The position numbers were made by a program, and so were the translations under genes. DNA of 64,000 nt, from positions 378,672,166-378,736,165 of the forward strand of contig NC_080672.1 of NCBI RefSeq assembly GCF_030247195.1, in the 5' to 3' direction. Below the pieces are notes generated by a model that was not told the origin of the DNA, searched no databases, and worked only from the letters and a program-made list of their open reading frames with translations. The stretch comes from Topomyia yanbarensis. Its lineage: Eukaryota > Arthropoda > Insecta > Diptera > Culicidae. Of this stretch, positions 23,421-34,789 are shown one piece after another. Position 1 is the stretch's first letter, and every line of letters begins with the position of its first letter.

Positions 23421-23853
23421 ACCTGCAGTTTCATGTTCCAAGTTTCCAGTCTCTTGTCCGTTTCCGTTGCATACGTCTGTGCCAATTTTGTCATTCCGAA
23501 ATTTCTTGTTGAACTTCCTGAGCATGCTATTTATATGGGCGGCTAGCTAGGCCTGCGCCAACCTTGCAGTAACGCTGAAGGACCACGGGAGGAGAGAGAT
23601 TTGGGCTAAGCGCTTATTTAAAGGCGGCGCTGGCTCGCCTTGTCAGAGCTACTTTAGGCCTAGAACGTGTAGGACCCACTTCCTCGTCCTACCACACCCG
23701 CAGTCAGCCCCCGCTACTGGTTCGGGTCGCGAATCACAAATAGTTGCTATCGCGACTAAGCATTATACACCACCTATGACCCGCCCGGTTGCTTGCAGCT
23801 CAGCTTACCACATAGCGTTCCTCCACCACCACGGGGCCTGGGTACATCGCATA

Positions 23854-23940
23854 CGTACCACATTTTGCAAAAAAAATGCATTCGATAAAGTCGTCATCCG
23901 ATTTGACGGTTTTCGCGCAGTGATCGCATGCACGTGCCAT
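23854..23940 (-). pseudogene. CR1-like LINE ORF1, part 1 (start codon and first half of PHD-like finger)
   Basis: The minus strand starts ATG at 23938-23940 and reads MARACDHCAKTVKSDDDFIE, then CIFFAKCGTYAM, giving C-x2-C, C and C of a PHD-like zinc finger. It is cut after about 29 residues by the RTE element. The rest of the finger is at 20702 and below. The start fits the usual MAR-C-x2-C start of such ORF1 proteins. Confidence 0.72.
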
Positions 23941-24150
23941 AATGCGTGCCGATCTGAGAATGCGAACAATGAAATCTAGATGGCGCTGCGGTCGGTGGAA
24001 AGTGGTTAAGTCACAGAAGTTCACTCAATTGCGTTCTTCGCTGATTTTTTCGCAACACAAAAGCAAACAGGAGACACTTTTACACTGCACAATAACAAAG
24101 GTAAAAACAAAATTCTCAGTCAATTAACACGATAAACAACGATAAAAACT

Positions 24151-26834
24151 CCACAGATCTCCTCAAAAGTTATAAATAGTTGGAGTGATTAATGTAAACA
24201 ACTAATCGGTAGGAACACACTGAACCAAAAAATTTCGTACCAAAAGTGGATCGGAAACAACACTTTGCGTATTGCTTGCACAAATTTCAAATTGCTTTTG
24301 TTTCCAAATTTAATTAATTAGCTTTTACTTGGTTAAATAAAGTATTACAAAAAATAAACTGATCGCCTTTTTGATCACTTCTAGAATATTGACATATTGA
24401 AGTAGGTAAATGCAAATATCTTTTTACGAAAACATCTAATCGGATAGGCACGTGCCCCTCCCTGTAGCCGCCAGTGAGATTCAGCCAAATTAGAAATGAT
24501 TAGCCAGTATCGATTTGCGAACTTCCGTGCAATGGTTCATCCTTAGAAGACAAATTAATTTATTCCAGAAGTTGGATACCCATATAAAATGTTTTTCAAA
24601 TGTCACAAAAGTTTAAAAATAACCAATCTGTACTGTATACTCTTAGTGCAAACGATGAATCATTCTGATGAACTGTCATCGTTCTGTCGCTGTTCGCAAA
24701 CATTCCTCCGAAGCAGTTAATTTGATCATTTATTTTTTCCATTTTAACTACTTTCATAAATTCCTACCGGGAACGATGACTGCTGCCATGTTTGCCAAAG
24801 ATTGACAGCATGTTTCTCTCGCTTTTCGCACTAATTATATCTAGAAGAGTTACAGAGATGTATCTGCTCAGTAGCTTTACTAAAGAATGTTCGCTTAAAA
24901 AAATGCATAATTCAACGACAGTATCTTATGAGCTGTTCTTTTCAAAAATAAAACAAAGTTACTACACCTTCTCAGTGTAGGAGATTCCGTCTATTCTAGA
25001 TAGGTGAGTCGAATCACAAAAAATAGCCGATTCAAAAATGTAAACATTACTTTAAAAAGTAAGGTGCCGGTTGCGCAGTCGCGCAAGTCTCATAAATCAA
25101 CCGAACCGTAAAAATTAATATTAAGTCTTTGAGTTGGCACGGAACAGCGGGCTAGCTGAAGCGTGGTCATATTTTTAAACCTCAATCGTCGTCGTACGAT
25201 TTGAACGAGAAGCGCGCTCGTTTGTATTGAAAAGGAAAGTTATTGACCATTCGGTTGGTTTGGTTGGGAAGCTGCGGTTGGCGGAAAACCGTTCCCAAGA
25301 TTTTCTACTACAGGAGAAATAATTGCTTCCGCTTCGAGCAATACATACCTACCTACCTACCCGACAGTTTTTCCCGCTCTCATTACCAACCTACACCTAC
25401 CTATAGGTTGGTACAACTGCCCGGATAAAATTCTGCATGCGCGTTTGCGAAGGACAGTATGGGAAAAGGCAACTAAACAAAGTATGCGTTGAGGAGACCG
25501 ATTTTCCCGGCTGGAAACAGGTCAGAGTGTAGTGCGAGCACGGGCTCGAAATGAGAGACTCGGCTCGTTCAAAAATAGTATCCGGCACCGTTCTCGGTAG
25601 GCGCTGACAGTGCGTTGTTTAGAAAATTATATGAATTCCTATAGGTGCTAGCTGCTGCTCCCAAGCCGAGCGAAAGTATGTGTCGGGTCACGCACGGTTG
25701 TGGAACGGAACGGGTGTTACTAAATTAGGTTACACCAGAGATGCCGTCATTCTCAGCGAGCAGCATCTCGAGTCCACGGTGAATGGCTTTTCACTGCTCG
25801 CGACTGGGAGGTGGGTGAGATGTGCGTGTTGAATAGTTTAAAAAATCAATTTTGGAGGTTAAATGGAGTGAGCGTGTTTTGCAGTAAATGTCAGTACAAT
25901 AGAGAACGATTCGTTGAAGCCAAGTAATAATAGTTTACTTTATTTTCTAAAGATTTAGGTGAAACATTGTATTGTGGAAAAGGGATTCCAGGATTACTAG
26001 GATTTATGAGGGCAAAGACTTTGCCTTCTAATTTACAACACCAAAAATCCTCATATTTCTAGAACCCTTTTACACGAGCTGACTTACTTTGAACAACTGA
26101 AATCTAATATATTAGACTCTTAACAATGTGTCACCAAATATGTTGCTGCTATAATCAGCCAACTGCTCATAATTAATGATGTGGTGTCTTTTATAATCCT
26201 TTCGCTAAATTTGGCAACAACTCATGACAAAACGCAACGTTCCACGGTAGTATTGTATTCTACGGCATGCCGTTTTGGCTTCATCCGTCACCATCAGTTA
26301 GTCTCACCACGGTCGGAAAAGCGATTCCTCGTAGGATGTACCTTATTCATTCGGGCCCTACATACAACATATCGCCGACGGGAGACAGTCGCCAAAAGCA
26401 ATAACTAATGTCTTGACTTGGGCCACGCGATAAGCATGCGTCATGTGTACACTAATTAACATGTTACGACTTGACAAAAAGTGAAGTGAACAATTTTAAT
26501 TTGATTTTCATTATACTTTGTAGCCGCAAACTAGACCGATTCGGACGGTGAATGGCATCGAATGCGGGACTGATTTTCCCATCTGGGTAGCGCGCGATGG
26601 GGCCGCTAAGTGGCGAGAGTGAATGCCAGCTCGATTTGTTTATCTTGCAAATCTTCGCAAGACTGCAACCGTTTGTTAATGGGGCTTAGCGATAAAGAGA
26701 TGATATTTAACGGCTCTTGGGAAGGAAACAGGTTTCGTCACCATCGTATGTGTGTTTGTACCAAAACGAATTTTCGTCTTGTTTTCTGTCTTCGACTTGT
26801 ATCATTTATCTATTCCCTGGTGGATGTAATTAAT
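24151..26834. other. Intergenic DNA, no gene recognised
   Basis: 24151-24600 may include 5' leader of the LINE and older repeats. A (CCTA)n tract lies at about 25347-25363. GC-richer segments at 25060-25330 and 25590-25830 lack a convincing reading frame. Open frames at 25243-25428 and 26610-26843 have no domain or conserved motif. Confidence 0.5.
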
Positions 26835-27115
26835 AAATTATAAAGCACACCGCCTTGAGGATATCCACAGACGCTCAGTTTCCTTATCTCTACTAGTCTT
26901 AACGATGAGCACAGATGTCGCTTACTAAGCATTGCGTGTATCCAGTTCGTTATATACGGATGTACTCCATTACCTCGTGCTGCTTCCTAAATGGATTCGA
27001 AAGATTCTTAATTAAAGCACCATCAGTGTCAAGAAAAACTCCTATGTTGGATAGCGTTGGCGAAAAGCGGATGCTCATCCAAGCTAACATTCCAATTGTG
27101 TTGGTCGAATAAAAC
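26835..27115 (-). pseudogene. LINE reverse-transcriptase scrap
   Basis: The minus strand reads WMSIRFSPTLSNIGVFLDTD followed by GALI, matching the FLDIEGAF-type palm motif. In another frame it then reads LSVCGYPQGGVLYNLL, matching the GCPQGGVLSPLL motif. The spacing between them suits the fingers-palm of R1/LOA/I-type LINEs. No catalytic box or endonuclease follows. It is a short, frameshifted relic. Confidence 0.55.
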
Positions 27116-27534
27116 TCTTTGCTTCGTTATTGATAGTGCGGCCACCTTTCGGAATGATTTTTAATAATATTTCTCACACCGCAAATGGAATTTATCCTAT
27201 TGCAAGACTACAAGTAAGAACTTCTTGAAAATATGCTTGAAGTGTTTATATCTTCATTGAAATAGAAATCTGGAATGACTCCATCTTTTCCCGAATACAA
27301 AAACTTTCTAACACCCATTTGATCAATTCGGGTGTAGCAATTCTACGAGTAAATGTCCAAGTATTACACAGATAAAAATATTTTGTAATTTTAAGTTTAT
27401 TTTCATGAACATATTTGGAGCATGAATATAAATGTAAAATTAAGTTCCACCACAAATACACACGACTTGTCGTGCTTTCTTCAACGAATTTTATTATAAT
27501 TTTACACGTGGATTGAAAATTACAGTTTCTTTAA

Positions 27535-28996
27535 CCCTCTAGTGCCCAAATTTTTATTTGGCTTGAAAAAACTTTTGTAGGTGGGTTTCGTGATGAGAAT
27601 AACGAAAATAATGTTGATAGTTCATGTAAGCAATGGATTTTCATTAAAACCTAGAGGCGGTGTTGGGCACCTGGGCGAATAAAAAACAAAAACTTTTTTT
27701 CTTCTAGTCACTTCTACATAAGCGAATTCAGATGGTTTATAGTTTGGATTCCATTAGAACGCAAATTACCTAAGTTAAGGAGTATTTCTCTAGTGCTTTG
27801 GTTGTTTAATTATTGACTTCTAATTTATAGTTGGGGGGACCAGTGTCTGCTGGCGATGGTTTCACTTATCATGTTTTATTTTTTAATTTAAGAAGATCAT
27901 GTAAAAGAGAATTTTCGAGATTCTTCACGTGAAATTCCGAAGTAAACAAACAAAAAAGTACAAATTTAGTTTGTGGTTACGTATATTGTATATACGACCA
28001 CGGAAAGTTCTTTTCGCGCGCTATCGAAAAATCTAGTCATTCGTAGAATAGCTTTGAACTAGCTCTAAATAACAAAATGCTGAAATTTAAAGACTTCGCC
28101 TAAGGTAATGAGCCTATTTTCGAAGCCGGTGGTTAGAGCAGCGTTAGCCATCTTTGTTCAATGCATTGGAATGCAAAGATACTAGTGCCAATTCATACGC
28201 ATTGTATCAATTGTATTCCGAGTAATTTAATGGTTAGGCACCCTCCCTAATACGACTAAAATGGGCTCTTCACTCTAATATGCTCGAAAACTTAACGCTT
28301 AACGTGAACGAAACAGAATGTAATGCAACAAAAGTACATGGGAGAATGTATTACACAGTACTTGAAGTGCAGGACTATAAAGAGCGCCATATGTCTAATA
28401 CAAAAGGAGAAAAAAAAAGATTCCGCCAACTTACCCCAGACTCCTCTAAATATAATTAAATGATAAGGACATCCATATTCTAACATCAGCATTCACCCAA
28501 AGATTTTAAAACATACTTCTTTTCAGCTAAAATTGCACATAAAGCTAGTTTCGGTACGATAAGTAATCACAAAAGACTGAAATTTTTTTGCCCAGGTGCC
28601 CAACACCGCCTATAGGCGGGCAAAGTGTTTTACCAAAAAAGCTAAACTACCGAATTATTCCACTAAACCAATTCGCATCTACAGTAAAATGCTACTAACA
28701 GGCTACTCAAAAATATTTTTTTTTGTTATTAAAATTTCCAAAAATAGTTAAAATTTGTTTAATGAAGATTACCACTAAACACAAAATAGTTTTTTTCCAC
28801 GTTTTCATGGAATTTTCAACTTTGAGCTTCAATTGCCTTTAACAGAAAGCTACGATTATTCAAACAATGTGTGTGTATGAAAGGTGTGAGCGTTGGGAAG
28901 AAATACTAGTGCGGATGACAACACACAATCATGTTTTAGAAGTTTTATTTAGATTTTTAAAGAGACCGCCTAGAGGCGGTGTTGGGAACTAGAGGG
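27535..28996. mobile_element. 1462-bp piggyBac-like non-autonomous element
   Basis: TTAA at 27531-27534 and 28997-29000 flanks CCCTCTAGTGCCCAA and TTGGGAACTAGAGGG, an inverted repeat of 15 bp with one mismatch. TTAA target sites and CCC-starting ends are diagnostic of piggyBac-type elements. Subterminal copies of GGCGGTGTTGGGCACC lie at 27657-27672 and inverted at 28596-28611, and again at 28974-28988. There is no transposase frame, so it depends on another element. Confidence 0.85.
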
Positions 28997-29000
28997 TTAA

Positions 29001-30822
29001 ACAGAAAATCAATGCACTTCAATGTATTTTTACTGTTGTAAAATGAATGACATGTAATATTACACGAATGAAAGTGTAAAATTGTATGCTGTTTGATGCT
29101 CCAATTGATTTTAACGTAATTTTCAATCAAATTTTGGATTCAATCGTTGTATGTTTACATTCGTATTGATTTATATGTCGTTTAAATTTCCTGAAACGCT
29201 ATATTGTATATAAAGGTGGGACTAAGATGGCACTTTGGTATTCGTAAGATGCATCTTACATGAGTAGTGTGAGTGATATCAGAATAAATCGATTTGCTTA
29301 CGTCATACCGTTCGTTAAGATTCTATTGAATCGTGTGACATAGCATTGTGGACCCATTGTGCTTCTGAATCGTTTACATATTTTTGGTTTCCAACACTAG
29401 CAAATCATATTTTCTGACACACCTATTTATATCCCATTGCCTGAAACGAACTCAGGGGCAGTCATTACCCACTGAGACGTTCAAAAAATTATCTCAAAAT
29501 CGTTCAACAAGGGCCCAACGATGGACGTTTGTTGAACGGTTATTTGGACGTTGTTCAAATTGGTCCAACGAACGTCTTTCATTGGACGATTTTGAAACCA
29601 ACCGTTCTAAGAAAGTAGTGATGGCGCTCTACAGCCTGGAAATTGCATCCCAAAAAACAGTTGCGTCAACAGTCATATTGACTTGTGCTAGTTGTGTGTT
29701 AGGATACAAAACAAGCACAAGACATTTGACATGGATTTGTCATGCAATTTTGTTGAAAGCTACGAAGACGGGACAAAGAAGTTACTATTATCTTTAAGGT
29801 TAAAGCCCCAAACTAACAATACAATTCAAGGTGACCATTATATTAGCACTGTTCTTAAAATAAGGCTATGGAAGCATTCCTGCACAAGACGGGATAGATG
29901 CATAGCTATTAAATACCATCCCGATCCGACTTCCGGCACCGGAGTTAAGGGTGGCGTGCGGTGAGAATTTCGATTCAAATCGATGCCGCAATGAATGCCG
30001 AAAGGTTTTCCTTTCGTTAAAATGTGTGGCAAACAACTTGCATTTGCAGTTCTAGGTCACTGACGGCCAACCGAGGTCTCGTTGACCACATTGACCACCA
30101 TAGACGATCCCGAAAGTGCTCCGGAAAAATGGCCACTTATGAAAATTATCAAACTCACATCAGTTTATCGGCGGTGGTTGGGCCGATATTCACTCACTTA
30201 GTCCCAAATGCAAGGTATCAGTATTAACGCCTATAAAATTTCCTAGGGATCGCTTATAGGTTATGGTTCCGAAAATATAGACTGACCCGTTCGATCACAT
30301 GAAATTCCAATATAAGCAAATTTCTTTTTCGATGGGATACCCCATTAAATTTCAATTTTAACGATAATAACCATTTGCAGTGAAGTCCAATGTTATACTA
30401 TAATACCAAAACAAGACTTATACAGTAACTACGGGCGTTGGTTATGTACCGATTTTTATTTTTCTAATTTTATTTTACAAATCTTTATGTTCCACGCATT
30501 TAACATTTATTGCTAATTTACTGTATCATTGATTGTTGGAAAATGAAATTAATTATTACTTGATCTATTAGTGTAAATTTATTGCAAGAACACTGCTTGA
30601 ATAACGTCCAACCGCTCTTCAATTTAAAAATAACTTGAAGTTCACAGTTCATGTCTAAAATTCCTTCATCATCTTATAGGCCGGACGATATAAAATGGTT
30701 AATGAATTTAACCGAAGGCATCCGTAAATCAAACAAATCAAATCAGATCAAAAAGAGTGTAATGAACAGATGGAAGAAAAAGTAAACCAGGTGGATAACA
30801 CCAAATATAGTCTGGGTCTAAA
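29001..30822. other. Intergenic and repeat DNA
   Basis: 29470-29610 holds a complex palindrome-like cluster of CCAACG, TTGAACGG and GGACGTT motifs. 29880-29960 contains CCGACTTCCGGCACCGGAG, a motif common in mosquito repeats. Open frames at 29384-29797 and 29692-29964 cover these repeats and carry no domain. Confidence 0.4.
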
Positions 30823-31029
30823 ATGTCTTCCTTTTTTCAGATGGATTTTGTGGAATTAAAGTATTCTGAACAGTTCTTTGACGATAGCGTGTTCGATGAC
30901 ACAAAACGTAATCTAGTGTACCATATTGCAGGATACATTCTTAAGAGTGTCCCGAAAAACTATACTGTTTGTGAGGCATGCTTTACACCATGTATTAGTA
31001 AGACCCCATTTTTAAAACAATTTACAAAG
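30823..31029 (+). pseudogene. P/THAP-like transposase, 5' fragment
   Basis: The frame reads ELKYSEQFFDDSVFDDTKRN, then LVYHIAGYILKSVPKNYTVC and EACFTPCIS. An IAGY-I segment followed by a C-x2-C pair is typical of the C-terminal part of P-element/THAP9-like transposases. A TTTTTTCAG stands just before the second codon block (30832-30840), so the fragment may be an exon. It ends at TTTACAAAG, where the TA-flanked element begins. The continuation in frame is at 37474. I cannot place it in a named family with certainty. Confidence 0.5.
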
Positions 31030-31569
31030 TAGGGTAACCAACCTAATTTGGACCCCTAAATATTTTGGACCCTGTTAATGGATTTGCCTCCTACACTGCC
31101 AAGTTTTTCTGCATTTGTTTGGTTTGATGCAGCAATTACATTCCTTGGGTTGTCTATTAAGTTTCAATATCATTAGTTCATCTCTAATTGTTTAAAATTA
31201 AACAGAATCCACAGTTTTCAAAAATATCACCAAGAACGTTTCATGTTTCAACGATAGCCAAGAAGAACCGGTGGAAATGATACATTTTCAAATTGGATTT
31301 AAATGTACAATTATAATATTTTTTTTCAATTTAATTAGTTCGTCTTATTTGGTATTATGCATGTTACGTGTTTGAGAAGGTTTCTTCGTAATGTTTTATC
31401 TAAAAAATCTTATATAAATGGTGTTAACAATATGTCTTAAAAAATTGATATCAACTTATTTTGGACACCCCTCGATTTTCTTTCTTGACAGCTATTTGAG
31501 TTAGAATAATCAAAAAGTGAAAAATTTCGTAACGGTGCGCCTGCTCTTTTTGGTAAAATTATTTAAAAA

Positions 31570-31917
31570 TGTTCACACCAATGGATGTCGAAAATCAAAC
31601 GATTGAGGGACATTTCATTGAAGACCATAATATGACCAAAGAGGAGACTTCTGAAATCCATGTTAAAGAACATTTGTAGTTCGAATTTGTTGAATTCGAC
31701 GAGCGATATGTTGACAAATCTAAGAGACATATCACAGCTAAATAATGATAATAAGAGTGTGCTTGCTGAATTCCTAGAATCGCCTGAAACACTCGCACGA
31801 ACAGGAACATCACGATTCAAGCGACGTAGTCCTGCTGTTTTAACATTGCGCCGAACAGTTGAATACCAAAAGGCAAAAACTGAAGAAAAAACGTGTTTAA
31901 TCCACCTAACAGTGTGA
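31570..31917 (+). pseudogene. Degenerate unknown open frame within the TA-flanked element
   Basis: ATG at 31570 opens MFTPMDVENQTIEGHFIEDH and runs 36 codons to TAG, then continues in the same frame to about 31743. A second frame reads SVLAEFLESPETLARTGTSR, FKRRSPAVLTLRRTVEYQ and KAKTEEK up to 31917. The pattern of one gene with a frameshift is plausible, with a basic C-terminus. I recognise no domain. It may be the former protein of the surrounding element. Confidence 0.35.
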
Positions 31918-32312
31918 TGAGACATTTCTTATAACTCTTATCACTCTTCGGATATTATATCGTTTGAGAACATTTAGAACTTGATGCTTTGCGATGTTTT
32001 TGATAACACATACTACATGGGATAGTGGCATGACTCAGAGAATCGCTCAAATCAGCATAGGACAACAGTGCTAGAAATCTCAAACCAAATCAATGGGAAA
32101 GCGAAAAAATGGCCCATAAAATAGACATACCAACGAATCACGAATTATTGTTAATAAAATATCTATATTGTGGTGGGAAAACTGAATTTTCCTAAAGGGG
32201 TTATATATTGTACTGAAACAAAAAAAAAACGATTTTTTTTAATCGATTTGAAGTTTATATTTTACTCAAATTTCCAACGCGACTGAGAACTAAGAAATCA
32301 TCGCTTTTTCTT

Positions 32313-32944
32313 AAAAAGGGCGATACTAGCAGTGATACCATTCAAAGAAAATCAACAGTGAATATTTCAAGACTTGGTTTTATTTCCTATTAAAGAACAA
32401 TTGTGTTTTTTTACATCCTAGATTGCATGATTCAGTGATCGAAACCCAAAACTTCATAAAGTATTTGAAATTATTAAATTAAAATTTGTTTTTGCTATTG
32501 AAATTGACAAAATGATAGTATCACCCCTTTGGCGATTGTTTACTTTTTCGGTCCCACCTATCAGCATTGAAGTATCGCCCTTACGTTTTTTTACAATAAC
32601 TATCGTTCTACACTCCCGATTTCGTCCGTGTTTTTGCAATAGAGATCATTGTTACTATTTACAGCTGGTATCAGCTTGATAATCCTAAAAAAATACGAAA
32701 ATAGAACTTTCGCCTCTAAATTGCCAGCAAAAAAAGTATCGCCCTGTTTGTTTGCATGGAGCGTGGAAAGCGAAACTTTAAATAAACAAACAAAAATACA
32801 GTTTCACCCGTTGTATTTTTGCTGTAGTTTAAGAAAGCAATATCGTAGAATCAAATTTTTTAGGTTAATTTGTTGCGTTTCAAAGCCCTCATTCGCATGT
32901 ATGAAAAAAGCCCTATGTTTACATTTGTAAGTATCGCCCTTTTC
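32313..32944. mobile_element. MITE with AAAGGGCGATACT ends and internal copies
   Basis: AAAGGGCGATACT at 32315 is inverted as AGTATCGCCCTTT at 32930-32942. The same motif recurs inside, at 32517 (AGTATCACCCCTTT), 32572 and 32737. The clear target duplication is missing. Repeated subterminal transposase-binding-like motifs are usual in non-autonomous DNA transposons. Confidence 0.6.
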
Positions 32945-34473
32945 ACAAAAAAGCGTTGAAATGAAATCGCAGCTCCTGATATCACGCTATCTCTGAAGTG
33001 CATGCATGCATAGTTTCAAATTTTACTTCGACATCGACTTTTTCTAAAGGTGACTTCCCAGTAGTATCCTTGATTTGAATTATTATCGCTAATCCTAATG
33101 CCAAAGAACAAATAAAAACCTCACGAAAACGAACCGTTTGGAAAAATCATCATCATTACTGGAATTTTCATTTTCAAGAATCTTTTCGACAACCTTCCGT
33201 CACTTGCGTTAATGCACTGGGTGCACAGTGCTCTGAAAATCTAGCGAAATCGTCTTAGGGCACCAGCGGGTCTGTAAAGAATACTAAAAATTAATTTCTA
33301 TTCCATAATTTTCAGTTCAGCAATTCGAGAGATCGTGCTCACCGCAAGCCATGAAAAATAGACTACGTTGTGAAGCGATGGTCACTATTTATTAAAAAAT
33401 CACGGTTAAATAAAAAATAAAACTATTAAAAAATTTCAAATAGCTTATAATTTTCACAAACTTATTAGGAAAAATTGTTTAATAAGCTTTCGTAATATTG
33501 TGTAGGAAAAAAGCTGAAAATTTCAGTATTTTCTCTATCTGCAACATATAAACCCTTAAGTATACCAATTAATTGGTATACGAATTGGAATAGGTTCGCC
33601 AAATTTTGGAAGAAGTCTATAAAATAACCCCTTGAAAACTACCTAAAAATTGTTGTAGTTCGATGCAATAAAAAAATCTCCAAAAAAGAAATGTACCTAT
33701 TAATGTGAAACACAGCGAATAATACATACAATAAAGACCCATTTTTATCAGTCTCATGGTGATAAATATTTCTGATTATGATGAACTTTTTATTTTCGCA
33801 TATTTCGCATATATGCATGATAAGGAAAACATGCTCAAGAAATTCAGTCTTGTTCGTCTGCTAGAGCCCATCAAACATATGTTCATATTTGGCTGATAAT
33901 ATCGGGGTTTCAATGCGTTATAATAGATATTCAGCATTCGAAGAAGTTTCTTTTGAACGAGTGTAGAACGACTTTGTTTCTACTTACTTGAAATCAGCGG
34001 CGTAGCCAGAAATTCGGTTTGGTGAAAATCGATCATACTGTCCAAACGGCATAATTCCGAAACCGTAATTTTTGAAGTTTTAAAATTATGCAGAATTAAT
34101 TTTTCAGAAAATAGTAACAGAGTTCGTGTCTTTAGCGAATTTGTTGAGACTTTTTTGTAGTCATGAATATCAACCTGAGAAAATTCACCATAAATACTTT
34201 TTGGACGATATACCGTCAAAATTATTATATCAAATGATGCGCTGTTTAACGTTTGTAAAACTCATCGAAGATACTAAACCTCCGAAATTGGCGGTTTCAA
34301 AATGATGCTATCTTGACCTTAAATTACTGTTTTTAAACACTTGGCCTATACATATAATTGGTCATACAACAAAAGATCAGAACCTGCTAGAATCGAATGG
34401 AAATCATCATTTTTCATAAATTTCTCTCTACATTCGGAAAGTGTTATCCTCGTTATTAATCATATTACGTTTT

Positions 34474-34545
34474 CGTCTCAGCTCGACGCATTCCCAAAAT
34501 AAAAACCTGTTTTAATCCACCTAATGGAGCAATTGTGCTTGTCTC
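34474..34545 (-). repeat. Short repeat end, AGGTGGATTAAAACAGGT motif
   Basis: The minus strand here reads GCACAATTGCTCCATTAGGT then GGATTAAAACAGG, nearly identical to the plus strand at 41073-41110 (GCACAATTGCACCGCTAGGT, GGATTAAAACAGG). Both are probably termini of one dispersed family, preceded by a TGAGAAAGGCA-like box. Confidence 0.5.
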
Positions 34546-34789
34546 ATTTGTCCAGACTACGATTCCATGGCTGGTTATGTTCAATACAATGGTGGAAATG
34601 AATATTACATGTTCAGTACGATTTGCACATACATACAACGGATCAACAGCCACGATCTTGAGAATACTGAAACATCGCTTGAAACCAGCGGCGGATCATG
34701 GAGAAAGGTCCGGGAGGTCCAGGTCCTGCCTTAAATTATCAACTTGTTGAGAAATTTTAAACTAGCAACACCTCACTGCATACTCCCTC

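Larger units (their letters stand above)
20713..23843 (-). mobile_element. RTE-clade LINE inserted in the CR1-like ORF1
   Basis: This 3131-bp element lies on the minus strand and ends in a short TTA/ATA repeat tail (plus strand ATTATTATTATTTTTATT at 20713-20730), as RTE elements do. It is bounded by ACGTCGCATA (20703-20712) and ACATCGCATA (23844-23853), a 10-bp duplication with one mismatch. It starts with a 5' untranslated leader, so it is near full length. The coding parts are described separately. The element lies exactly between the two halves of the CR1-like PHD finger. Confidence 0.88.
12470..24150 (-). mobile_element. CR1-like LINE, near full length, split by two large insertions
   Basis: Removing the insertions at 14432-18709 and 20713-23843 leaves about 4.3 kb that reads on the minus strand in the expected LINE order. 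From upstream to downstream it holds an ORF1 with a PHD-like zinc finger (23940-23854 then 20702-20130), an apurinic-type endonuclease (about 19480-18719) and a reverse transcriptase (14422-12526). PHD fingers in ORF1 are a known property of CR1-like LINEs, and no RNase H region is present, which agrees. Both breaks are flanked by target duplications, so they are later insertions and not rearrangements. The outer ends are estimates: I see no clear target duplication or tail for the LINE itself. Stops and frameshifts in every domain, and an altered catalytic box, make it inactive. Confidence 0.82.
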
